From Nematostella vectensis (taxonomy: Eukaryota > Cnidaria > Anthozoa > Actiniaria > Edwardsiidae): 60,000 bases of DNA. Position numbers and translations under genes: made by a program. Positions 59,101 to 59,314 of the stretch are shown here, piece after piece (within the stretch, counting starts at the first letter, position 1; each line of letters opens with the position of its first letter). The notes under the pieces were generated by a model, which was given only the letters and a program-made list of their open reading frames with translations, was not told the origin of the DNA and did not search any database. The stretch is from NCBI RefSeq assembly GCF_932526225.1, contig NC_064037.1, positions 4,371,203 through 4,431,202 of the forward strand, written 5' to 3'.

Positions 59101-59314
59101 CAATATTTCGGGTTCTCAGATGGACAAATCATGAGAAAAAAGGAATGAATGGAACACAGTAATCACTTTTAGAAAAAAAGAAGGAAGAATGATTAAACTT
59201 CTTTGGATTCGTGCGAAGTAAAGAAATTTCTAAGGGCTCTGAAAACGTTCAGAACACCAAACTCTTACTTACCCCAGTAGCCATGAGTTGTATCGGCGTC
59301 CACGATGCAACCAT
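1153..59314 (-). CDS. Giant multidomain receptor with K+-channel-type, glutamate-receptor-like pore (52 exons)
   Basis: I read this as a single spliced gene of 52 exons, 12,834 coding bases and about 4,277 residues. Every exon was bounded by AG/GT sites (one GC donor), and all incoming and outgoing phases agree. The N terminus has a signal peptide. About 3,800 extracellular residues follow: discoidin, pentraxin/LamG, fibrinogen, TLDc, MAM, EGF-like and fourteen FN3 domains. The last 420 residues form an ionotropic glutamate-receptor-like channel with a TVGYGD selectivity filter and a short basic cytoplasmic tail. The likely role is a cell-surface receptor-channel that binds sugars, matrix or other cells and passes K+. 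The domain calls come from sequence motifs; ligand and physiology are inference. Most ectodomain exons are phase 1-1, as in exon-shuffled metazoan proteins. Alternative splicing, or two genes read as one, cannot be excluded without transcripts. Individual exons are listed separately. Confidence 0.85.
1766..2037 (-). CDS. Exon 51: ligand-binding S2 lobe
   Basis: Residues 4120-4210: YQTYDEIYTDMVSGFVEGAL, LDTLGVGSRKDLFEKPFIRM, FVRGVVMSGNSRKLKKCFHR, DISDMVKSAANPLE. 'V-x-G-x-x-x-G-A-L-L-D-T' corresponds to the S2 segment whose acidic residue contacts the ligand amino group in glutamate receptors. 'RGVVMSGNSRKLKKCFHRHV' is the following strand and helix. Phase 1 in, 0 out. Confidence 0.82.
2100..2242. 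mobile_element. 143-bp MITE with TTAA target duplication
   Basis: Termini ggttggttctcactaggacg and cgtccaagtgagaactaacc are inverted copies (18/20). TTAA flanks both sides (2096-2099, 2243-2246). The interior carries gcgcaagcgcaag tracts. Fits a piggyBac- or Kolobok-type non-autonomous element inside the intron between exons 50 and 51. Confidence 0.85.
2319..2385 (-). CDS. Exon 50: start of ligand-binding S2 lobe
   Basis: Residues 4098-4119: VAAIKNSYEYRFGLRMQAIV, DVG. Matches the 'V-A-x-x-x-x-S-x-E' start of S2 in place and character. The gttagt donor is non-optimal. Phase 0 in, 1 out. Confidence 0.75.
2903..3059 (-). CDS. Exon 49: filter end (YGD) and inner helix M3
   Basis: Residues 4045-4097: YGDRCPVSVPARILSIGWTL, AGVVIIGILVGSIATSLSSI, TIKQASSLYGHR. 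Joined to exon 48 this gives TTVGYGDRCPVS, the full K+ filter signature, followed by an inner helix with conserved-type glycines. The SYTANLAAF gate motif of animal glutamate receptors is absent. Phase 2 in, 0 out. Confidence 0.93.
3340..3428 (-). CDS. Exon 48: pore helix and K+ selectivity filter start (TTVG)
   Basis: Residues 4016-4045: DAGNEHFPRSFIRGSMEGFW, then WSYVSMTTVG. 'FWWSYVSMTTVG' is the pore helix and filter of potassium channels, unlike the Q/R-site loop of animal glutamate receptors. The exon ends GTCGG|gtaag in phase 2, splitting the first filter Gly codon; YGD follows in exon 49. Confidence 0.93.
3757..3800. repeat. Duplicate of exon 47's 3' end with a second donor
   Basis: About 33 bp (coding strand ACATCATGGGGATACTGATA then TGGTGTCAG|gtaggt) repeat the end of exon 47 (ACATCATGGGAATACTGATA then TGGTTTTTG|gtaaga) 60 bp downstream. 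The copy keeps a good 5' splice site, so it could act as a decoy or alternative donor. Confidence 0.85.
3820..4286 (-). CDS. Exon 47: ligand-binding S1 lobe and first membrane segment
   Basis: Residues 3860-4015. It begins TCRCNHRLTTSWMAFKPYVT, then SGLIPSFLEDM, ALRAAIDGTTDLIFPIPGYF, YKTVHSYTGIVQTSGLVFVL, and NWPLVLVSFLSAYIMGILIW as membrane segment M1. The order (helix, G-TTDL strand, T-S-G-L loop, then a hydrophobic span) matches the S1 half of ionotropic glutamate receptor ligand cores. By my alignment, the position of the conserved carboxylate-binding Arg is Tyr. Phase 1 in, 0 out. Confidence 0.82.
4287..5302. other. Intron between exons 46 and 47, upstream part: no recognised feature
   Basis: About 1 kb without coding signal on the minus strand. 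A short plus-strand frame at 4484-4669 has no recognisable content. Phases of exons 46 and 47 match directly, so no exon is required here. Confidence 0.6.
5303..5785. repeat. Splice-site-derived tandem array after exon 46 (~80-bp unit, 5 copies)
   Basis: The plus-strand unit runs from aggcacacaagtttaggagt through acctcaaatgtggacag to aatagacgggcag. On the coding strand each copy contains CATTTGAG|gtactcct, matching the end of exon 46 (ACATTTGGAG|gtactcct). The first copy is interrupted by a 132-bp MITE (5356-5487). Confidence 0.88.
5356..5487. mobile_element. MITE, TIR taccctggttccagagcctcg, 9-bp TSD
   Basis: Terminal inverted repeats taccctggttccagagcctc and its complement ggctctgggaccagggta flank a centre with a ~40-bp internal duplication (acctcgctggccact). 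The flanks aagttagta (5347-5355) and aagtcagta (5488-5496) look like a 9-bp target duplication. A relative lies at 55743-55833. A 9-bp TSD suggests a Mutator- or Merlin-type source. Confidence 0.8.
5786..6091 (-). CDS. Exon 46: FN3 domain 14
   Basis: Residues 3758-3859: CHTPQNLTTDNFTSTSSLPV, ILLGYRVRYKPVSTGDVI, LTGLDIYTQYRIEVAGFTIK, ATTFGG. The last FN3 before the channel. Its donor (GGAG|gtactcc) seeds a ~80-bp tandem array. Confidence 0.92.
6145..6485. repeat. Degenerate accgaacagcaacgagtagc-type repeat
   Basis: Diverged short units (gagcagctaccg, gaacagcaacg, cgaaaggcaacg) fill the intron between exons 45 and 46. Open frames here are repeat artefacts. Confidence 0.75.
6590..6877 (-). CDS. 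Exon 45: FN3 domain 13
   Basis: Residues 3662-3757: RPPVNLQFALPSPTSLDVIW, QNGIILGYKITCTSGSTKIY, IEGLESYTLYNVTIRAYTSK, MVLTDEN. Complete FN3, leaving at AATA|gtaagc in phase 1. Confidence 0.92.
7130..7310. repeat. Clustered small palindromes (aaatttccctcat...)
   Basis: Three or four imperfect copies of aaatttccctcatgcattaa with its inverse (ttaatgatgagggaaattta) can fold into hairpins. The intron between exons 44 and 45 (6878-7859) otherwise holds no feature I recognise; short open frames at 7338-7737 lie on both strands and are not supported. Confidence 0.6.
7860..8162 (-). CDS. Exon 44: FN3 domain 12
   Basis: Residues 3561-3661: SPANVTAVANSSTSIRVDWD, RGIARGYRIYYRASDTPFPT, LVDLYKFVRYTIYVVATTNK, VIQVFTLED. 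Complete FN3, leaving at GATA|gtgagt in phase 1. Confidence 0.92.
8320..8410. repeat. GAT-rich microsatellite
   Basis: A gatgatgat tract of about 70-90 bp in the intron between exons 43 and 44. Confidence 0.85.
8545..8844 (-). CDS. Exon 43: FN3 domain 11
   Basis: Residues 3461-3560: TPGNVTLESSTLTELTLHWG, ENGIITGYHINVYELSG, VVGGLEVWTNYTVSVCGFTS, VTTDEQG. Complete FN3, phase 1-1. Confidence 0.92.
9474..9776 (-). CDS. Exon 42: FN3 domain 10 (duplicate set, copy 4)
   Basis: Residues 3360-3460. Complete FN3 like exons 39-41, ending CRTAEHG rather than AEDG. The segment downstream (to about 9165) is the far boundary of the duplicated block. Phase 1-1. Confidence 0.92.
10250..13868. repeat. 36-bp minisatellite array 1 (about 100 copies)
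   Basis: The largest array, 3.6 kb, in the intron between exons 41 and 42. Because 36 is a multiple of three and the unit has no stops in several frames, it stays open for over 1,000 codons on both strands (coding-strand reading NITTVQYGNVHD). Internal higher-order blocks, e.g. 11390-11700 and 11860-12180, are near-identical. Confidence 0.93.
14179..14481 (-). CDS. Exon 41: FN3 domain 9 (duplicate set, copy 3)
   Basis: Residues 3259-3359. Shares QEYQ, LTGLKK and LLALT with exon 42. It has NSGSQ in place of NNGSQ and a gtgcgt donor. Phase 1-1. Confidence 0.92.
14956..15873. repeat. 36-bp minisatellite array 2 (about 25 copies)
   Basis: Same unit and junctions as the other arrays, in the intron between exons 40 and 41. 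Confidence 0.93.
16185..16487 (-). CDS. Exon 40: FN3 domain 8 (duplicate set, copy 2)
   Basis: Residues 3158-3258. Differs from exon 39 essentially only at APPS versus ASPS, so this is the youngest duplication pair. Flanking introns are also near-identical. Phase 1-1, gtgagt donor. Confidence 0.92.
16930..17813. repeat. 36-bp minisatellite array 3 (about 24 copies)
   Basis: Same 36-bp unit as at 18869-20359, in the intron between exons 39 and 40. It ends at cattaccatcttttatggg, the junction shared by arrays 1-3. Confidence 0.93.
18124..18426 (-). CDS. Exon 39: FN3 domain 7 (duplicate set, copy 1)
   Basis: Residues 3057-3157: NITANNVSSTELEVIWRPVP, QNGIVLGYKVMYRRADGEYP, HVLKGLKKYGPYDIRLLAFT, VKGEGNVSESVFCRTAEDG. 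One of four near-identical FN3 exons. It shares K in QKYQ, KGLKK and LLAFT with exon 40, and uniquely has AASPS. Phase 1-1, so each copy can be included or skipped without breaking the frame. Confidence 0.92.
18869..20359. repeat. 36-bp minisatellite array 4 (about 41 copies), adjoining exon 38
   Basis: The plus-strand unit is attaccatattgcgcggtgg plus ttatattgtcacgcac. On the coding strand each unit is AATATAACCACCG(C/T)GCAA plus TATG|gtaatgtgcgtgac, a copy of the exon 38 end with its 5' splice site. The distal copies near 20140-20359 are degraded and rearranged; the inner copies are nearly identical. Confidence 0.93.
20360..20517 (-). CDS. Exon 38: FN3 domain 6, end; seed of the 36-bp array
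   Basis: Residues 3004-3056: VSVSRRRRRAVTSPSLEITG, LKKYTSYSVQVLAVTNKEGV, PSLAFNITTAQDG. The final 23 bases (AATATAACCACCGCGCAAGATG) plus gtaatgtgac are the unit of the tandem arrays that dominate 10250-20359. Confidence 0.88.
20844..21012 (-). CDS. Exon 37: FN3 domain 6, first part
   Basis: Residues 2948-3003: APSKPPRNVSGQNASSTSVI, IQWSTVDEFYLNGQLRAYVV, TYWEMEKPDTKTNITVQ. First half of an FN3. Leaves in phase 2 at ACA|gtatgt. Confidence 0.88.
21222..21518 (-). CDS. Exon 36: FN3 domain 5
   Basis: Residues 2849-2947: GTISNVTFSEPPDSRSVQFS, ANGMILGYRLYFLDKLRNET, LSGLHPYTDYEIRVAAFTVK, GEGNASEPFEVKTMEDG. Complete FN3, phase 1-1, gtgcgt donor. Confidence 0.93.
21682..21895 (-). CDS. Exon 35: FN3 domain 4, end
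   Basis: Residues 2778-2848: LPGILRGFLIQYSAKSLVNE, LLQFNITGLEKQEEYLFRVA, AFTAAGKGPWSEPMAVLTDA. Completes exon 34. The donor is ACA|gtacgt, and the phase-1 exit feeds exon 36. Confidence 0.85.
22222..22310 (-). CDS. Exon 34: FN3 domain 4, first part
   Basis: Residues 2748-2777: VPTAAPNITEGFNTSSTSIF, LRWTTIPANQ. This is the A-C strands of an FN3, with an intron inside the domain. Leaves in phase 0 at CAG|gtagac. Confidence 0.85.
22716..23012 (-). CDS. Exon 33: FN3 domain 3
   Basis: Residues 2649-2747: FPLNVQGSPMNSTALLVTWQ, NGIITGYQVQFHPQG, LQKFTLYDVNVAAVNSKGVG, VTMRTGEDG. Complete FN3 with the 'QNGIITGYQVQF' strand. Phase 1-1, 297 nt like exons 32 and 36. Confidence 0.93.
23164..23460 (-). 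CDS. Exon 32: FN3 domain 2
   Basis: Residues 2550-2648: MNFAGHNTSSTSILLFWSAI, LHEYRIEWRTSSNPV, SMTGLQKFTNYSFRICGVSP, YVYTDQDG. Complete FN3, phase 1-1. About 45 bp of the donor-proximal intron (gtacgtcatgcat...) are duplicated at 23070-23164. Confidence 0.92.
24020..24115. repeat. Inverted repeat (36-bp arms)
   Basis: Arms gtttgaagccaattgggctt... (24020-24055) and its reverse complement (24080-24115) surround a 24-bp centre. The structure is a near-perfect foldback, a small MITE or hairpin element. Confidence 0.85.
24518..24637. repeat. Inverted repeat (about 38-bp arms)
   Basis: Left arm aatacaccaaaaactggaat... (24518-24555) pairs with the right arm ending ggtgtatt (24600-24637). The 44-bp centre itself carries a nested taataagact/aagtcttatt pair. 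Probable foldback element in the intron between exons 31 and 32. Confidence 0.85.
24718..25038 (-). CDS. Exon 31: FN3 domain 1
   Basis: Residues 2443-2549: LQVSAFNFTSPNATTLTVKW, LPHGIFAGYKIVYVN, FELTDLRPYTIYQITVSPQT, GAPSTPIFVHTDDGG. This is the FN3 pattern L-x-V-x-W, G-Y-x-I-x-Y, L-x-P-Y-T-x-Y-x-I-x-V. Phase 1-1 single-exon FN3, as most that follow. Confidence 0.93.
25672..25802 (-). CDS. Exon 30: linker before FN3 array
   Basis: Residues 2399-2442: NADGKVGMQYLVRYNVSSYS, then VLQPWVTFLDSKTYLKTSHV, then VNDG. No assigned domain; the strand pattern could be a degenerate beta-sandwich. Phase 2 in, 1 out. Confidence 0.7.
25803..27167. other. Intron between exons 29 and 30, with dispersed G/C-run repeat
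   Basis: Contains a repeat with long C and G runs (26040-26230: gtgtagatccagaaaatata..., ggaaattcc, ggagggtcatacc) that has a relative at 55985-56095. Nothing coding is supported. Confidence 0.65.
27168..27207 (-). CDS. Exon 29: 40-nt linker exon
   Basis: Encodes ASPRWNDKPGFKLW (residues 2386-2398, last codon split). It was chosen because exon 28 leaves in phase 1 and exon 30 can only be read in phase 2. This exon converts one to the other and flows into NADGKVG. A longer alternative ending at the same donor, starting at an upstream tttcag, is open but gives the wrong phase. Confidence 0.55.
27740..28417 (-). CDS. Exon 28: complete LamG domain in one exon
   Basis: Residues 2160-2385: VLYLPLDDPKDVRVLNAHTN, GIVDQALSFRSSSPALIISS, CTMVFWLRFTSNPGQVFISY, WNHYVLSYKSGDLAVFLNGK, LDELMFINSVLSSTDVSNMY. 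The order YLPLDD, DQALSF, the 'FWLRF' strand, WNHYVLSY, FLNGK and DELMF is a textbook LamG/concanavalin-like domain. It is the largest exon of the gene. Phase 1-1. Confidence 0.93.
29006..29218 (-). CDS. Exon 27: unassigned linker exon
   Basis: Residues 2089-2159: ELQNKRDNYCALDSSIYVKT, WRCYSETALTDDRRRYNKTR, SSLLFSRHSELSEIGNG. It contains two cysteines, is charged, and I recognise no domain. Good splice sites (tttcag, gtaagt) and phase 1-1 support it as a real exon. Confidence 0.7.
29509..29619 (-). CDS. Exon 26: EGF-like Cys-rich segment
   Basis: Residues 2052-2088: DTLCDPPCITGEFCDEILGI, then CICDESKRDVELCYRRRG. Six cysteines sit in a C-x3-C-x5-C-x6-C-x-C-x9-C pattern, EGF-like but short. 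Phase 1-1. Confidence 0.75.
29783..29938 (-). CDS. Exon 25: TLDc domain 2, second half, second exon
   Basis: Residues 2000-2051: LRFGLGDLTVNLDLQNVENS, LGNSYRQPSSGRSLTGQESF, NAHDVEVMYIGG. FG-x-x-D-L-x-V, the LGNSY turn and 'L-x-G-x-x-x-F-x-x-x-D-V-E-V' parallel exon 15 and complete the TLDc. Phase 1-1. Confidence 0.85.
29939..30717. other. Intron between exons 24 and 25: no recognised feature
   Basis: AT-rich, with short non-conserved frames only. Phases of exons 24 and 25 match directly. Confidence 0.6.
30718..30831 (-). CDS. Exon 24: TLDc domain 2, second half, first exon
   Basis: Residues 1962-1999: YPSILSERSFIFSLKESGTD, then IKESLKPSKTHLAAYYNG. 'SFIFSL' is the central TLDc strand, equivalent to TSFLFSL in exon 15. 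If exon 23 were skipped, exon 22 would join this exon in frame and make a continuous TLDc. Phase 1-1. Confidence 0.85.
31493..31522 (-). other. Possible 30-nt symmetric microexon (speculative)
   Basis: A 30-base open segment (GMSADGTRGLG when joined) between a cacag and a gtagat would fit phase 1-1 between exons 23 and 24. The polypyrimidine tract is poor and the upstream bases belong to the 70-bp array, so it may well be fortuitous. Confidence 0.15.
31510..33412. repeat. ~70-bp minisatellite (about 27 copies)
   Basis: Tandem units contain cagacattcctgtgttctt, then tttggcgttagtttgcctct, then caaaaagtcacatgatttta and ggagaagtcc. Copies alternate between 71 and 67 bp because of a ctct indel, and there is a 67-bp class lacking aga. 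It fills most of the intron between exons 23 and 24 and is more than 95% uniform, so it is recent. Confidence 0.95.
33465..33875 (-). CDS. Exon 23: fucolectin-type discoidin domain 5 (inside TLDc 2)
   Basis: Residues 1825-1961 in one symmetric exon: DYDWALGREATQSSDFNPSY, ASLAVDGNLATFTHTAYVDN, APWLKVDLTFEILVFRVRIF, NRENCCLYRLRDFEIRVGSD, GRYVSLSKNTEYLHIREINI. It contains the calcium-site-like AVDGN, W-L-K-V-D-L, NR...CC and GRYVS motifs of fucolectins. The following 5' splice site is gtaagtacc. Confidence 0.9.
34107..34337 (-). CDS. Exon 22: TLDc domain 2, first half
   Basis: Residues 1748-1824: SSIVNHLPESRDRLEQMLSQ, RTCYRSLEHGWNGTTFHRRC, DGKGPLLSIIRNGANIVGAF, FDRSLES. 'CYRSLExGW...FHxxCDGKGPLLSIIR' is an excellent TLDc N-terminal half. 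The C-terminal half is exons 24-25, beyond a discoidin exon. It leaves in phase 1 at GAAA|gtaagt. Confidence 0.9.
34736..34856 (-). CDS. Exon 21: MAM-like domain, end
   Basis: Residues 1708-1747: VVFEAINGKRYDGEIAVDNI, then SLVNSSDCMTKPDTARLRMA. 'V-V-F-E-A-x-x-G-x-x-Y-x-G-x-I-A-V-D-N-I' with the closing Cys is the standard MAM C-terminus and joins exon 20 perfectly. It leaves in phase 1. Confidence 0.9.
35490..36055. repeat. 30-bp tandem array (ttatttaccggctataaggg...)
   Basis: About 19 copies of a 30-bp unit (taccggctataagggccg with tattgagttatt) lie in the intron between exons 20 and 21. I see no match to either neighbouring exon end. Confidence 0.95.
36235..36494 (-). CDS. Exon 20: MAM-like domain, first part
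   Basis: Residues 1621-1707: MYVNSTYPANGTSRYHTPYQ, NCLNFHYRMNGSFPGRLNVY, TLLWRLAGNHGDEWRHGRVA, EDIIFK. C-L-x-F-x-Y-x-M-x-G, LWRLAGNHGDEW and the following strand are strong MAM motifs. The usual first MAM strands (C-x-F-E...) are absent. It ends AAG|gtagcg in phase 0. Confidence 0.85.
37054..37440 (-). CDS. Exon 19: fucolectin-type discoidin domain 4
   Basis: Residues 1492-1620 in one exon: RPAETSDLAYNRPTRYSEHG, VNGDRNLDCPNRYFSWWRVT, VFIVHKPTSTKFRVQVSETE, GRYVTLKYDNVESFGLCAVE. The DGN-like VNGDRN, the WWRV strand, the paired Cys near PPQCG and IYC, and the GRYVTL strand fit the fucolectin/tachylectin-like galactose-binding fold. Phase 1-1. Confidence 0.85.
37441..38765. other. Intron between exons 18 and 19, with G-run tracts
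   Basis: Carries poly-G tracts at 37976-38003 and 38329-38357 within short repeats that recur elsewhere in the window (e.g. cgtacccaggg). This intron begins with the GC donor at 38765. No exon is seen. Confidence 0.6.
38766..39161 (-). CDS. Exon 18: LamG domain, second half; GC donor
   Basis: Residues 1360-1491: EPQWEILASAQQSSEGLLFQ, YEWTHVVLYFDDAQLYFYLD, RPKFFLGKYGSFDQG, LRIRDLRVWDSPLTLQELLN. W-T-H-V-V, YLDGKR and 'I-R-D-L-R-V-W' are LamG C-terminal strands that would continue directly from exon 13. The only phase-1 exit is CAAG|gcaagt, a consensus GC-AG donor. No GT donor keeps the frame. Confidence 0.85.
39186..39552. repeat. (CAC/CAT)n microsatellite
   Basis: About 365 bp of degenerate caccatcatcacc repeats lie in the intron just upstream (coding sense) of exon 18's acceptor. 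Confidence 0.95.
39602..39860. repeat. Partial copy of exon 18 flanked by ~75-bp direct repeats
   Basis: Bases about 39683-39766 match the interior of exon 18 (about 38848-38931), including the codons for GKYGSFDQGIT and FTGNKITTN, with roughly 90% identity. It is bracketed by two copies of gacgtgaatgcagtaagaaa and the sequence that follows (39604 and 39779). It has no splice sites of its own and looks like a dead exon fragment. Confidence 0.85.
39858..41014. repeat. Splice-site-derived minisatellite after exon 17 (~52-bp unit, ~21 copies)
   Basis: The plus-strand unit contains cactcacccgtaagtgcc, then ttatggaacttgcactcttc, then ctcggtgtgttaaa. On the coding strand it reads AAGTTCCATAAGGCACTT, then a gtgagtg-type donor and about 25 intronic bases. 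The copy at 40981-41014 is the real end of exon 17, so exon sequence and 5' splice site were amplified together. Confidence 0.9.
40993..41149 (-). CDS. Exon 17: discoidin-like domain 3, end
   Basis: Residues 1308-1359: IFHHKRSPGDTTGVVYTLLP, SGARYIRVVATECSPPG, CCASLKFHKALEG. 'ARYIRV' and the closing Cys-containing strand are F5/8C-like. The last 22 bases plus the gtgagtg donor have been amplified in the following intron. Confidence 0.78.
41702..41907 (-). CDS. Exon 16: discoidin-like domain 3, first part
   Basis: Residues 1239-1307: AKGLDVLQVSNASFIGPDAG, VLQKLEVYCCSSACIKTFYI, EYSTDNETWASYPSDHQRM. 'YIEYSTDNETW' is the F5/8C core strand. The usual opening Cys is missing and an unusual CCSSAC cluster is present. 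It leaves in phase 0. Confidence 0.75.
42368..42688 (-). CDS. Exon 15: TLDc domain 1, second half
   Basis: Residues 1132-1238: TSFLFSLKSPIGCAPFKIYP, VSGPVFGRDDLHIGSVSLSD, LLAGTYYFQPDEIEVFKYKG. The FLFSL strand, the GPxFG-DDLxIG segment and the closing F-x-x-x-E-I-E-V-F are classic TLDc C-terminal features. Phase 1-1. Confidence 0.9.
42882..43124 (-). CDS. Exon 14: TLDc domain 1, first half
   Basis: Residues 1051-1131: EFIHSRILDYKREETLHLRK, FELCYRASKHGFNPADFYKT, CESDVSISATLVIVKVKEFV, FGGLLDVPWKG. The 'LCYRASxxGF...FxxxC' step and 'I/V-FGG-xxDVPW' are TLDc signatures. TLDc is best known from intracellular oxidation-resistance proteins, but here it follows a signal peptide. Phase 1-1. Confidence 0.9.
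43518..44142. repeat. (CAA)n / ACGACA microsatellite
   Basis: About 625 bp of caacaacaa with interspersed acgacaac and acacaacg. The long Cys/Val/Leu frames on the minus strand and Thr/Gln frames on the plus strand here are artefacts of the repeat. Confidence 0.95.
44143..44748. repeat. 12-bp GTTATGTTTGCT tandem array
   Basis: About 50 copies of tgctgttatgtt, with variants (atatcagc, ttctgtt), lie in the intron between exons 13 and 14. The array abuts the ACA/ACG array on its left. It gives spurious open frames on the plus strand. Confidence 0.95.
44828..44871. repeat. Perfect 44-bp palindrome
   Basis: gcgctcccttgatatgctaa, aaat, then the exact reverse complement, followed by a third partial copy (tccctagatatgctaaaaatt). 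Strong hairpin in the intron between exons 13 and 14. Confidence 0.9.
45021..45245 (-). CDS. Exon 13: LamG domain, first half only
   Basis: Residues 976-1050: VKHKWRLAKDGSGNIEDASS, LNSIDTDSNGWVNLGDYSQT, CLGGMTVSFWMKYPG. The 'MTVSFWMK' strand is the first core strand of LamG/concanavalin domains, yet the domain stops there. The matching second half is exon 18, four exons downstream. Phase 1-1. Confidence 0.85.
46433..46821 (-). CDS. Exon 12: pentraxin/LamG-like domain 2, end
   Basis: Residues 846-975: VNDSRWSHVCFTWNSADGKW, FMFDGETIMEGTGLKSD, GSLMIGQLPNRNG, YAFSGQITLFDFKA, then CELIRDSYIPWNLARHW. W-x-H-V-C-F-T-W and GQxPN are canonical pentraxin motifs. Phase 2 in, 1 out. Confidence 0.92.
46880..47566. 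repeat. GAGTGGGTGAGTGAGTG simple/minisatellite repeat
   Basis: A degenerate tetranucleotide-based array (gagt/gggt/gatt) of nearly 690 bp fills the intron between exons 11 and 12. It contains longer internal duplications, such as blocks beginning aagtggtggttggatgag. It does not resemble an exon end on the coding strand. Confidence 0.9.
47641..47866 (-). CDS. Exon 11: pentraxin/LamG-like domain 2, first part
   Basis: Residues 771-845: KKYALSFPGTSPEDYILYTK, FKTFYVCTFIKSAISQRRQG, then alternating strands to YLDFSDETI. This is the N-terminal half of a pentraxin-type jelly roll. It leaves in phase 2 through gtaagtg. Confidence 0.85.
48678..49057 (-). CDS. Exon 10: fibrinogen-like domain, end
   Basis: Residues 644-770: ALIEIRRRDHEGPTYSAFDA, NHESQHIIEGVGTYSGMAGD, HRFRTKDKDGLNDCVKTY, GWNDGICRESSSSLNGEYSD. 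This keeps the YSGMAGD step, the Ca-site-like KDKDG stretch and the paired Cys around W/N of FReD. A short tail follows and the exon ends in phase 1. Confidence 0.9.
49375..49624 (-). CDS. Exon 9: fibrinogen-like (FReD) domain, first part
   Basis: Residues 561-643: DCLGVLKRGYKSNGYYMLTP, FCDQQTNGGGWLVVHNRFDG, SVNFSRGMDSYRLGFG, GEFWLGLNKAW. GGGW, DGSVNF and GEFWLG are diagnostic of fibrinogen-related domains, which in lectins such as ficolins bind acetylated sugars. It leaves in phase 2. Confidence 0.93.
49845..50270. mobile_element. ~426-bp element with CARGGTCTGGATGGGG termini
   Basis: Starts caaggtctggatgggg and ends ccccatccagaccctg, inverted copies of each other. tattaa flanks both ends (49839-49844 and 50271-50276). 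The interior has a poly-G run and repeated tcggtagtcggt motifs. Non-autonomous DNA transposon of uncertain family in the intron between exons 8 and 9. Confidence 0.7.
50520..50917 (-). CDS. Exon 8: pentraxin/LamG-like domain 1, end
   Basis: Residues 428-560: SMDWYHICVTVNGVNGTIEL, LFLNGESI, LSAVFGQEQESYGAGF, FSGRMSRLNIWSYIVS, then a Cys-containing tail CATCLGGNLLAWRNV. The W-x-H-x-C strand, the GQEQ step and the 'G-x-x-S-x-L-N-I-W' strand are pentraxin features. Phase 2 in, 1 out. Confidence 0.88.
50918..52142. other. Intron between exons 7 and 8, with poly-G tracts
   Basis: Poly-G tracts at 51056-51165, then unique AT-rich sequence. No exon is required by phase (2 to 2) and none is seen. Confidence 0.6.
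52143..52389 (-). CDS. Exon 7: pentraxin/LamG-like domain 1, first part
   Basis: Residues 346-427: DCNRTSVNADWLFLKSLPNA, ASVLIPNQALNHMSMCLWFN, then strands ending KIHKHNKEV. The pattern 'hydrophobic-S-M-C-L-W' is the early strand of pentraxin/concanavalin-like domains. It leaves in phase 2 through gtaagtacc. Confidence 0.82.
52489..52992. repeat. Splice-site-derived minisatellite after exon 6 (~37-bp unit, ~13 copies)
   Basis: Each unit on the plus strand contains cacatgtagccgtatag followed by a ctgtactcttatactcacc-like tail. On the minus strand this is the end of exon 6 (CTATACGGCTACATGTGC) plus a gtgagtataag-type donor. The array abuts the real donor directly. A block of about six units (from 52495) is itself repeated from about 52735, so there is a higher-order duplication. 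Confidence 0.9.
52993..53134 (-). CDS. Exon 6: discoidin domain 2, end
   Basis: Residues 299-345: IFIGNNDTNTIKKYGL, QYIRIYAITWHGGISMRVEL, YGYMCG. The phase is 0 in and 1 out. The last bases of the exon, with the donor, are the seed of the tandem array that follows in the intron (52489-52992). Confidence 0.9.
53760..54070 (-). CDS. Exon 5: discoidin (F5/8C) domain 2, first part
   Basis: Residues 195-298: LDCPYALGLEDGRVPDSAL, RARLNGASSWTA, NQWLQVDWSDVATVTGLATQG, YQLSYSDRGEGWVEYRD. This is a full F5/8C N-terminal part with the opening Cys. The donor gttggt is weak, but the join to exon 6 is in frame and completes the domain. Confidence 0.9.
54495..54636 (-). CDS. Exon 4: discoidin domain 1, end
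   Basis: Residues 148-194: TFDGNVNGKDVKEHLL, then ARLVRFNLLKY, then MRVDLYGCEC, the usual last strand and closing Cys of F5/8C. It leaves in phase 1. It has the same length (142 nt) and phase as exon 6, so the two discoidin domains arose by duplication. Confidence 0.92.
54779..55092 (-). CDS. Exon 3: discoidin (F5/8C) domain 1, first part
   Basis: Residues 43-147. It opens with a Cys (ECSESLLTGDGRVPDSAIT), then the family signatures RLNVGG, W, NEWLQIDLGTLKTVNKVATQG and FTLGYSRNGAYW. This is the classic F5/8C fold, which binds lipid heads or glycans in relatives. It leaves in phase 0 into exon 4. Confidence 0.92.
55093..56187. other. Intron between exons 2 and 3, with MITE and G/C-run repeat
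   Basis: Holds the 91-bp MITE at 55743-55833 and the dispersed G/C-run repeat at 55985-56095. No coding content is supported. Confidence 0.65.
55743..55833. mobile_element. 91-bp MITE, same family as 5356-5487, perfect 9-bp TSD
   Basis: Termini taccctggttccagagactc and gaggctctggaaccaggata are inverted copies. The flanks ggtgtagag (55734-55742) and ggtgtagag (55834-55842) are identical 9-bp target duplications. Confidence 0.88.
56188..56272 (-). CDS. Exon 2: hydrophobic core of signal peptide
   Basis: The acceptor ccttag enters in phase 0. It encodes EKRVVFLLSLVALYFGLGIS followed by TKHPHCPT. This is a basic n-region, a long hydrophobic core and a small-residue end, so it is a signal peptide with likely cleavage after GLGIS. 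The donor is gtatg and the exon leaves in phase 1. Confidence 0.8.
56273..59272. other. Intron 1 (3 kb): no recognised feature
   Basis: AT-rich sequence with homopolymer runs (58113, 58835) and short random frames. As a first intron it could hold regulatory elements, but I see none I can name. Confidence 0.6.
59273..59314 (-). CDS. Exon 1: start codon, residues 1-14
   Basis: The exon encodes MVASWTPIQLMATG and ends at a strong donor (gtaagtaag). There is an in-frame TGA upstream and no earlier in-frame ATG. A second Met at residue 11 would give a more typical 26-residue signal peptide when joined to exon 2, so either Met could be used. The following intron is about 3 kb. Confidence 0.7.
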
